Virus record (IMG/VR): IMGVR_UViG_3300025853_000433
Location: 1-30,088 of that record
Direction: 5' to 3' (one strand)
DNA from: a virus
DNA: 30,088 nt
Made by a program: the position numbers and the translations under genes. This document shows positions 18,637 through 25,739 of the stretch, one piece after another. Each line of letters opens with the position of its first letter. Positions within the stretch are counted from its first letter, which is position 1. The notes below the pieces were generated by a model. The model did no database searches, was not told the DNA's origin, and worked only from the letters and a program-made list of their open reading frames with translations.

Positions 18637-19240
18637 ATTTACAAGTTTCAAGAATACTTGAAATTAAATCTGCAACTGGTCCTGGAAGAAATAATTTAGA
18701 AATATCACCTAAAGGAGAACCTTTGTTAATATCTGAAACTAAAAGATGAAGAAGACCCTTAGCATTCATTGTAATGCTATCCGAAGAAACCATACAAATT
18801 TTACCACCAGCAAAACTAAGTTGCTCATCAGCTTTGATTGTGATGTGGTCATTTGCCTTCATCAATATAGAACCATCATTATCAGATCCTTCAGTTTCAA
18901 TATATATGTTATTTGCTTTCAGTTTTATATTACCATCTTCAGCAATTATCACAATATCTCCCGTTTCTGCTACGATTGATTTAGCAACTATTTCACTTTC
19001 AATATCATTTCTACCTTGGGATAAATTAATTCCGACAATTTCATGAGATGATCCAGGAATAATTTCACCTTTGTTGCCATTTAGCAGATAAGTTTGATTA
19101 TGCCCTCCTTTTAAAGACAAAACCAGATTTGTACCTAGTTTTTCGCCAATTTTATCATCCTCTCCAGAAGGACCCATAAAAATTGTCCCGTATTCTGGAT
19201 GATCTGCTATAATTTGTTCTGGTTTTATATTTTTTGGCAT
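18635..19240 (-). CDS. Beta-helical spike-like protein (gp5 C-terminal domain type, 201 aa)
   Basis: Residues about 88-160 show short alternating strands in register (GDIVIIAEDGNIKLKANNIY, then GSILMKANDHITIKAD, then SSDSITMNAKG), the pattern of the triple-stranded beta-helix at the C-terminus of T4 gp5 and in VgrG-type spikes. There is no lysozyme or OB domain. The ATG lies 1 bp after the stop of the SleB-domain gene. With the OB-fold protein at 22177-22680 and the hydrolase between them, it would complete a gp5-like spike from separate polypeptides. The final ~40 residues (ISKLFLPGPVADLISSILETCK) are hydrophobic and could dock to a partner or tip. Confidence 0.72.
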   Translation of the reverse strand: MPKNIKPEQIIADHPEYGTIFMGPSGEDDKIGEKLGTNLVLSLKGGHNQTYLLNGNKGEIIPGSSHEIVGINLSQGRNDIESEIVAKSIVAETGDIVIIAEDGNIKLKANNIYIETEGSDNDGSILMKANDHITIKADEQLSFAGGKICMVSSDSITMNAKGLLHLLVSDINKGSPLGDISKLFLPGPVADLISSILETCK

Positions 19241-19241
19241 G

Positions 19242-22139
19242 TCAGTTTATACAATCTACGATTCGAATAACGTCTTTTCTTGTAAAATCTTGTTTCTCTG
19301 TAATGATTTTTTTTCCTCGTAATGTTTTAATGAGACCTGGAACATCATTATCTACAATTTGTGCCAAAGTAATAGAATCTAAATTAAAATCTACTATTAA
19401 AGAATCAGTAGTGTCGGCAGTCGCGGGAGTTCCACCAATTCCTCCTACAGTTACAGGAGTTCCACCAGTTCCACCAGCAGTTACAGGAGTTCCACCAGTT
19501 CCACCAGCAGTTACAGGAGTTCCACCAGTTCCACCAGCAGTTACAGGAGTTCCACCAGTTCCACCAGCAGTTACAGGAGTTCCACCAGTTCCACCAGCAG
19601 TTACAGGAGTTCCACCAGTTCCACCAGCAGTTACAGGAATTCCACCAGTTCCACCAGCAGTTACAGGAATTCCACCAGCAGTTACAGGAGTTCCACCAGC
19701 AGTTACAGGAGTTCCACCAATTCCTCCTACAGTTACAGGAGTTCCACCAGCAGTTACAGGAGTTCCACCAATTCCTCCTACAGTTACAGGAGTTCCACCA
19801 GTTCCACCAGCAATTACAGGAGTTCCTCCAGCAGTTGTAGGAGTTTCAGTTAATTCATCTGGTTGAGTTGGATCAAAATCTTGAATTGGTAAAAATTCCA
19901 ATTCCGGTTCTATTATTGCACCATTACCTGTTAAACTTTCCACGGAAATTTCAGGATACTCTTGAATGCCACAAACATTAGTTAAAACATCAATACCTAT
20001 AATTTGCCCATATTCTGTCATTTTTACACTTGCCTCAAGATTGGGAATATCAGGAGAAATTTTAATATTATCATTTATAGTATATCCAATTCCTGTACTT
20101 TTAATTCTGAACCCCTTTAAACAAACAACATAGTCTTTTTCAGCAGGAAGAGAATTCTGAGGGATATTTGATAAAAGTTCAAATTCAGTTCTACCATCTC
20201 TAGATGGAACTACTGGAGTGGATGTCATCACAATATTTATTACGTGCCCATCATCATCTATTTCACAATATCCACTAGTAAAAGTATCTTCACAACTGTC
20301 AATAAAAGATACAAACGGAGGTCTACTATAATTATTTCCACCATTAGATAAACTAACACCAATTACTCTACCAATATTATCTACAACAACTTCTCCAGTT
20401 GCACCAATACCACCTCCACCAAAAATTTCAACTCTTGGTGGTCCACATTCAAATAAATTTGAATCACATTTCAATGTGCTTGATGGGGAATCTCCCAACT
20501 TTTCACCAAAAATCTCAAAACCATCAATCCACCCAACAGCACCCTCAACCACTTGATCAGATTTTGGTGCAGGTAAGAACTTATTAAACGCATCAATTTG
20601 TGCTTGAGATGGTCCTGCCCAAGGACTTGCCTTAAACGCTTTAATTTCTGGGCAGTTTGGTTTTGCACATAAAAATGACTCAAATCCAAGTATAAAATCA
20701 AGTGCCTCAAATACACTTCCAACAATTCCAGAAAATCCTTTTAATAAATCATTTATATTATTTAAAATAGGACCGATAGTCTTATCTATTGTTGCTGCTA
20801 AATTATTGATTAACGCATTTGTAAACTGTTCAGCAACACAAAACGGAACATTGATGACTTTTCCAACCAACTCAAAAAGAAAGTCTGTAATTAAATTAGG
20901 GATAGATTTTACAATATTTTTAAGACTACAAAATAAATTATCAACTATAATCTGAATGATGGAATTTTTAATAGATTTTGTGATTGTGGGGAGAATCTTA
21001 TCGAGAAGGTCTTGAATTCCAGTTCTAATCTTATCAATTAAAAAATCTCGCAATCTAGTTACTAAAGTTTTTAATACTGCACCAATTATTTTAGATGTTT
21101 GTCTTATTAAACTAACAATATTTTGCAATTTATTAATAGAACCATTTACATATAAATCAGTATATTTTTTAATTCCTTTTATAATTATAAAAAATTTTTT
21201 AAGTGCTGTATTAATTTTCGATATTTCAGATGTTCCACACGGATTCGGTAATGTCCTTTCTTTATTATAAGTTTGTACTGCTTCACCAAGAGCAACAGAT
21301 TTAGCAAATTTTTCACAATCGGGGGTATTATCTAAATTAAACCCCTTTGCAGTTTGACGAGAATTACATTCTGTATTTTCTTTTATTAATTTTGCTTCAT
21401 AAAGTCTATCCAATTCACTTTTAATCTGTATATATCTTTTTCTTTCTTCATCATCCCATAAATCAGAACTTTTTTTATTTAATTCTTCTATTTCTATATT
21501 TAATTCATTAATTCTATCAAGAATTACATCTTCTCTTAAACTAGAATATATATTTTCAATAAAGATGGGTTCGTCAGGAACAACAATAGGTTCTTCTTCA
21601 TTTGTTGTTATTTCAGTTACGGGGTCTTTTACTTCGGATGTTTTTGTAATTGACACATCAATTGAAGATTTGTATATAGAATCTCCAGTAACACCAAAAT
21701 TATTGATATTTTCTACAAAAACATGATTTTTATATGTTATCGCGTCAGGTCTACCCTGCCCACCAAGAGAATCAAAACCAGTAGATAATACTAAATTTCT
21801 TGCTATGATTGAACCATATCCATCATCTTGTATTTTAGATTGAAGTTCTGAAGGGTTAAGTGCTAATCTATATGCTTCTTCTGCTATTAATAATTGCTGA
21901 TTGCTGAATGGTTGATCAATAGAATTTCTACTATCTCTCGTTGGTTGATATTGATTTTTAGCATAAACAATATCATAAATGTCAGTACTTGTAGTATTAA
22001 AATTAGCACCATTTCTTATCGCTTCTCTTCGATTTAAAACGGATCTAATTACAAGTGCTTGTCCAACAACACCTTCTCCCCTTGCCTCTGCTAGTGCCAA
22101 TCTTTTTAAAAGTTCTTTATCTTGAGAAGAAATAGACAT
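19242..22139 (-). CDS. Large hub/tail protein with N-terminal SleB-type cell-wall hydrolase domain (965 aa)
   Basis: Residues about 8-150 match the SleB/Hydrolase_2 cell-wall hydrolase pattern: LALAEARGEGVVGQALVIRS with the probable catalytic E18, then VLNRRE, and later QPFSNQQL and TYKNHVFVE. This family cleaves peptidoglycan. A helical region with coiled-coil and amphipathic segments spans about 205-500 (for example IIGAVLKTLVTRLRDFLIDKI). Beta modules with GGNNYSRPPFVSF follow, then a Gly-rich repeat linker (about 765-905), and a helical C-terminus (DFTRKDVIRIVDCIN). ATG start, 37 bp after the OB-fold gene, preceded by a promoter-like motif. Its position between OB-fold and beta-helix genes suggests it replaces the lysozyme domain of gp5. 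Confidence 0.75.
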   Translation of the reverse strand: MSISSQDKELLKRLALAEARGEGVVGQALVIRSVLNRREAIRNGANFNTTSTDIYDIVYAKNQYQPTRDSRNSIDQPFSNQQLLIAEEAYRLALNPSELQSKIQDDGYGSIIARNLVLSTGFDSLGGQGRPDAITYKNHVFVENINNFGVTGDSIYKSSIDVSITKTSEVKDPVTEITTNEEEPIVVPDEPIFIENIYSSLREDVILDRINELNIEIEELNKKSSDLWDDEERKRYIQIKSELDRLYEAKLIKENTECNSRQTAKGFNLDNTPDCEKFAKSVALGEAVQTYNKERTLPNPCGTSEISKINTALKKFFIIIKGIKKYTDLYVNGSINKLQNIVSLIRQTSKIIGAVLKTLVTRLRDFLIDKIRTGIQDLLDKILPTITKSIKNSIIQIIVDNLFCSLKNIVKSIPNLITDFLFELVGKVINVPFCVAEQFTNALINNLAATIDKTIGPILNNINDLLKGFSGIVGSVFEALDFILGFESFLCAKPNCPEIKAFKASPWAGPSQAQIDAFNKFLPAPKSDQVVEGAVGWIDGFEIFGEKLGDSPSSTLKCDSNLFECGPPRVEIFGGGGIGATGEVVVDNIGRVIGVSLSNGGNNYSRPPFVSFIDSCEDTFTSGYCEIDDDGHVINIVMTSTPVVPSRDGRTEFELLSNIPQNSLPAEKDYVVCLKGFRIKSTGIGYTINDNIKISPDIPNLEASVKMTEYGQIIGIDVLTNVCGIQEYPEISVESLTGNGAIIEPELEFLPIQDFDPTQPDELTETPTTAGGTPVIAGGTGGTPVTVGGIGGTPVTAGGTPVTVGGIGGTPVTAGGTPVTAGGIPVTAGGTGGIPVTAGGTGGTPVTAGGTGGTPVTAGGTGGTPVTAGGTGGTPVTAGGTGGTPVTAGGTGGTPVTVGGIGGTPATADTTDSLIVDFNLDSITLAQIVDNDVPGLIKTLRGKKIITEKQDFTRKDVIRIVDCIN
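19420..19845 (-). repeat. Gly-rich 30-bp tandem repeats (GGTGGTPVTA type)
   Basis: About 14 units encode GGTPVTA with or without an extra GGT/GGI, giving 30-bp and 21-bp steps. Many units are identical, suggesting recent slippage. They form a flexible linker near the C-terminus of the SleB-domain protein. A long opposite-strand frame across the repeat is a by-product of its composition. Confidence 0.88.
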
Positions 22140-22167
22140 TTATATTTTTACCTTATCCCTAACTTAA

Positions 22168-22175
22168 TATTTATT
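22168..22175 (-). promoter_or_regulatory. Candidate late promoter (AATAAATA)
   Basis: The minus strand reads AATAAATA, one mismatch from TATAAATA, in the 37-bp gap before the SleB-domain gene. It ends 28 bp before the ATG at 22139, the same spacing as the exact motif before gp26. It would start a transcript for the SleB, spike and fibre genes. Confidence 0.5.
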
Positions 22176-22176
22176 G

Positions 22177-22680
22177 TTAAATAGTAAATTTTGAATCTTT
22201 AAATTCTTTATTAGAAATTTCTAATAAACCTTTAGGAGACTTTGCCCCTATGAGACGATGTGGACCAGATACGATTCCCCCAGTATAAGAAGAAACTCTT
22301 TTTCCAAGAGTCGTTCCATTTATAGAATCTATAAGTTCATACTCACTATCATTATTTCCCAAAATTTGTGTAATAACTGGTATTTGACACTCCTCATCAA
22401 GAAAAAATCCAATTACCCATTCTCCACCCCATATACCAGAGGATTGAAAGTTACGATTTCCGGCAGTAGTTGGTTTTGCTACAATTGCCCATGGTAAAAG
22501 TGAATCTTCAACTTCTGTTGAATCTTCATTACCAGACATTGGATGCATTCCTGGTATCCTAACTTTAACTCTATCACCATGACTATCAGACCAAGAAGCT
22601 TTTTTTATTTGTTGATTTTGATTAGGAGGAACTTGACCTAAAAACCATTTATTATTACCAATTGCGTATCCTAGCGCCAT
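22177..22680 (-). CDS. 5: Baseplate hub OB-fold protein, gp5 N-terminal domain type (167 aa)
   Basis: The sequence has the hallmarks of the gp5/VgrG OB-fold: GYAIGNNKWFLGQVPP, then HGDRVKVRIPGMHP, then LLPWAIV and GEWVIGFFLDEECQIPVITQILG. It lacks both the lysozyme and the beta-helix of T4 gp5 (575 aa). I place the start at the ATG at 22680, 1 bp after the stop of the gp27-like gene. An in-frame TTG at 22722 would add 14 residues overlapping that gene and is less likely. In T4, gp5 binds the gp27 trimer, and here the gp27-like gene is immediately upstream, which supports the assignment. The last ~30 residues (GPHRLIGAKSPKGLLEIS) may lead into the spike. The gp5 label refers to the OB part only. 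Confidence 0.72.
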   Translation of the reverse strand: MALGYAIGNNKWFLGQVPPNQNQQIKKASWSDSHGDRVKVRIPGMHPMSGNEDSTEVEDSLLPWAIVAKPTTAGNRNFQSSGIWGGEWVIGFFLDEECQIPVITQILGNNDSEYELIDSINGTTLGKRVSSYTGGIVSGPHRLIGAKSPKGLLEISNKEFKDSKFTI

Positions 22681-22681
22681 T

Positions 22682-23971
22682 TTAGTTTTTATTAGTATAT
22701 AGTCCGTAAGTGTCGCGGACAAGTGTCATTGATGTAAAAGATCTTTTAGTATCATAGTGGTGACACAAATCTAATATTAAATATTTACCACTCTGAACTG
22801 GATCGGAACCTTGTGCTTTATCACCAATTGTAATTGTCTCAAAATTGCAAAGTATAACATCACCAGCATTAAGTCCTGGATTACAAGGAACTTGAATTTT
22901 AACGACTTGTGTAAATAAAAAATTATATCTCATCTGAGAAAGACCTTGCCAATCTTTTGGTTCTCCCGATGTATTTTTTTCCGAAACTTCTGGAGATAAT
23001 GCCCCAACATCTTTAATACTATAAAGAATTCTGCTATATTGTGTATTTTCTAGTTTTGAAATATTTTTTTTACCCAAAGTTTTTTTCATATCAATAGTGA
23101 GTGTATATTCTTCTTCTTTAAATGTTCTGGGATTAAAAATTACATGACGACTTGAATATACTCCCGATTTTAAAGCATTAATGAGATTCTGATTTTTATC
23201 AACTCTAAAGCTCAGTATTTTGTAATTTGTAGGTGCATTAATACTCGATATATTTGCACCAGAATAAAAATATGGAAAATCTTTGTTTATCGGTTCTTTG
23301 GATATAAGTTCATCAATTGATTTAAAATAGTATTTTTCCTTAGTTTCATAAAAGAAAAATCCTGGATTCCCAATTAGTGGAACTGATTTTGAAGCGAGTA
23401 TCATAATAATATCAAAAGGAGATTTCATATTTCCAATAAATGGATACTTATTAGAAGTCTCTTCAATATCAATTCTATTATCTGGTATTTTTAATATGTC
23501 TTTGGTTATTGACTTAACCGATTGTGAAATTTTCGCGAATTTAGAATAATTTTTCTTTACATGAGTTTCTTGATTTGTTATTGCCGTTTTTGATATTAAA
23601 CTCAATATAATAGATTCTCTTTGAGACTCTTGATTTGGATTCACAGCACCATTAACATACAATGGAGTATTAGAAAAATCTAATGTTCCGAGAGAATTTG
23701 AAATTTTAAACCTAACCTTTTCTGTACCATCTCCCATAAGAGGAAGAGCATTATAAACACCACCAATCCTTTCTTGAGAATCATATTCACTACTATATTT
23801 CAAAGAAGATCCTGTATCAACAAATGACATGGTAGCAGTAATGTTTGGAGACAATAAACTCTCATAATAATCAAAAGTAGTCGTCTTTCCATCTAATCTA
23901 ATAACTTTTTCATCCTTTATAATCTCAATTAACTCATAAATTGAAGGTAATGATGCAGATGTATTTGCCAT
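22682..23971 (-). CDS. 27: Baseplate hub protein, gp27-like (429 aa)
   Basis: Probable hub protein linking tail tube and spike. The N-terminal region (IYELIEIIKDEKVIRLDGK, then SLLSPNITATMSFVDTGSS) resembles the first tube-like domain of gp27/gpD-type hubs. The middle (IGNMKSPFDIIMILASKSVP, then GFFFYETKEKYYFKSIDELI) is typical of the hub fold. The C-terminal part has the second barrel-like segment (VVKIQVPCNPGLNAGDVILCNF, then SGKYLILDLCHHYD). T4 gp27 is 391 aa, so the length fits. ATG start, 3 bp after the M23 gene. Order matches T4, where gene 27 follows 26 and 51. No enzyme motif is visible. Confidence 0.75.
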   Translation of the reverse strand: MANTSASLPSIYELIEIIKDEKVIRLDGKTTTFDYYESLLSPNITATMSFVDTGSSLKYSSEYDSQERIGGVYNALPLMGDGTEKVRFKISNSLGTLDFSNTPLYVNGAVNPNQESQRESIILSLISKTAITNQETHVKKNYSKFAKISQSVKSITKDILKIPDNRIDIEETSNKYPFIGNMKSPFDIIMILASKSVPLIGNPGFFFYETKEKYYFKSIDELISKEPINKDFPYFYSGANISSINAPTNYKILSFRVDKNQNLINALKSGVYSSRHVIFNPRTFKEEEYTLTIDMKKTLGKKNISKLENTQYSRILYSIKDVGALSPEVSEKNTSGEPKDWQGLSQMRYNFLFTQVVKIQVPCNPGLNAGDVILCNFETITIGDKAQGSDPVQSGKYLILDLCHHYDTKRSFTSMTLVRDTYGLYTNKN

Positions 23972-23974
23972 TTA

Positions 23975-25735
23975 TTAAGTCCTCCATATTTCAGGAAGTT
24001 GTGGTTGTGTTGACGAAAAAGATCTTTGATTGTTTGAAACTGGTATTGGCATCATATATGGAACATATTGTATAGTATTTACTCTCTGAAAGGCAATAGT
24101 TGTTGTTGCTTCATCGTCCATCGGTTGGTTTATAGTAGCAATTTTTTCCTTAGGAGTAGATGCTATAGGAGAAATAACTCCACCTTGACCATCAGAAGTT
24201 TTATTTGGTTGAAAAGAACCAAGTCTTAATAATTTTGAGTAGTTCTTTGGATTACCAGATCCACCATATTCACCCGATCCTTTCCGAGTATCTGCCTCAA
24301 AATGGAGGTGTGGACCTGTTGATGTTCCTGCACCTCTAGATCCTGCCGCTCCACCAGTTTTTCCTAGCATTTCATTTGCTTTAAAAGTTCCACTATTCTT
24401 TATAATTTCTGATAAGTGTGCCAAACGAATTTGAACTCCAGAATTTGGCAACCACGCATCAATCATATAACCATATCCACCATACTCACCAGCAGCAACA
24501 ATTTCACCGTCCTCAGTAAGAGAAACTGGTGTTCCTTGCGATGTTCCAATATCAATACCACCATGAAGTTTTCCTGCTTGTCCCGTAACTGGATGTGTTC
24601 TATACCCATAGTCACTTGTTATGGGATAACCAGAAATTTTATTTCCAGTAGTTTCCCCTGCAGAGGAAACAGATCCATCTGGATAATCAGTCCCTGAAGT
24701 TGAGGAGATTTCCTCACTTTCAAATTTTTCTCTCTCCGCAGAAGTCCACTGCCTTTGAGTAAATTTTCCAGTTTCTGTATTTACAAATCCTTCTTTACCA
24801 TCTCTTTTCTCAAGTTTCATTTTTGTTGATGCTTTTTTAAGTCCTAGAATATCTCTAAATTTATCGATAGCACCTTTGAGTAAATCGATTGCTCCACCAA
24901 ATGGACCTAATTTTTCTTTTATCTTATCAAGTAGACCACCTTTTCCTTGGATATTCTGGATACCATCATCAAATCTTTTCTTGTCAACATCAAGTTGACC
25001 TTGATTTATGTCATCACTAAAGAAAGACATAATAACATTAAATCCACTTTGAATTGGTGTAAGAAAATTAACAATGCTATCAATTACTTCCTTAACTTTT
25101 TCTATGATTTTTGGTAATGCATTAACAGCAATTCCAAGTAATATCGTTTGAGCAAATTTTATTATCCTATCAAATACACTACCAGCAAAAGGATTTTTTA
25201 TATTTTTAAAATTGGGTTTAGAATCTTCTGGAGATTTTGTTCCTAATCTTTTTTCTGCTCTTTGTAAATTTGCTTCACTTTGTTGAGACCTTTCATTTCT
25301 TCTTGTATTTTTTTGTTGCTTATCATATTGTTTATTTGATTTAACCAAAAACCTATGAATATTAGTTACGTTTATCTTTAGTTTTTCAACCTCAGATTTT
25401 GAATTTGGTGCAGATTTAATTTTTATTTTATTTGTAGTTCCTGTGAGAGTTGGAGTTAATCCTAATCCCCCTCCACTCATCGAACTATATTCTAATTTTT
25501 TCTCTTGCTGATTACCTTCTGAAGAAATCAGTCCAGATTCCTTAGACAATTTACCCTTTACCTTTTCCTTTACCTTTTTTTTAATCTTATTCTTTGTGGC
25601 AGATTTTGCCTTTCTTACAGCAAGTTTTTTTGCACTTCTGGCAGATGCTCTAGCAGCTGCTCTTGCTCCAGTTGCCGCAGACCTACCTACAGTTGCTCCT
25701 ACTCTTGCTAATCCTGCTAATATCTGTACTGCCAT
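23975..25735 (-). CDS. Tail protein with C-terminal M23 (LytM-type) endopeptidase domain (586 aa)
   Basis: Residues about 372-500 form an M23 zinc endopeptidase domain that would cleave peptidoglycan cross-links. The expected residues are present: H391 and D395 (HGGID), H440 (LAHLS), and H476 and H478 (PHLHFE). The N-terminus is Ala/Arg/Lys-rich (residues 1-65, very basic). A charged helical region follows, then a hydrophobic segment at about 182-215 (FDRIIKFAQTILLGIAVNAL) that closely resembles a segment of the 689-aa neighbour. Residues 215-300 are amphipathic. No signal peptide, so delivery is presumably with the tail. ATG start, 4 bp after the 689-aa gene. The layout resembles a tape-measure or hub-associated protein with an enzymatic domain. 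Confidence 0.85.
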   Translation of the reverse strand: MAVQILAGLARVGATVGRSAATGARAAARASARSAKKLAVRKAKSATKNKIKKKVKEKVKGKLSKESGLISSEGNQQEKKLEYSSMSGGGLGLTPTLTGTTNKIKIKSAPNSKSEVEKLKINVTNIHRFLVKSNKQYDKQQKNTRRNERSQQSEANLQRAEKRLGTKSPEDSKPNFKNIKNPFAGSVFDRIIKFAQTILLGIAVNALPKIIEKVKEVIDSIVNFLTPIQSGFNVIMSFFSDDINQGQLDVDKKRFDDGIQNIQGKGGLLDKIKEKLGPFGGAIDLLKGAIDKFRDILGLKKASTKMKLEKRDGKEGFVNTETGKFTQRQWTSAEREKFESEEISSTSGTDYPDGSVSSAGETTGNKISGYPITSDYGYRTHPVTGQAGKLHGGIDIGTSQGTPVSLTEDGEIVAAGEYGGYGYMIDAWLPNSGVQIRLAHLSEIIKNSGTFKANEMLGKTGGAAGSRGAGTSTGPHLHFEADTRKGSGEYGGSGNPKNYSKLLRLGSFQPNKTSDGQGGVISPIASTPKEKIATINQPMDDEATTTIAFQRVNTIQYVPYMMPIPVSNNQRSFSSTQPQLPEIWRT

Positions 25736-25739
25736 AATA

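Noticed and set aside
19234-19866. Plus-strand Pro-rich open frame (TGVPPVPPAV repeats)
   Set aside because: It is the complement of the Gly-rich linker of the SleB-domain protein.
22681-22722. Upstream TTG start for the OB-fold gene
   Set aside because: It would overlap the gp27-like gene by 41 bp. The ATG at 22680 gives the expected N-terminus and 1-bp spacing.
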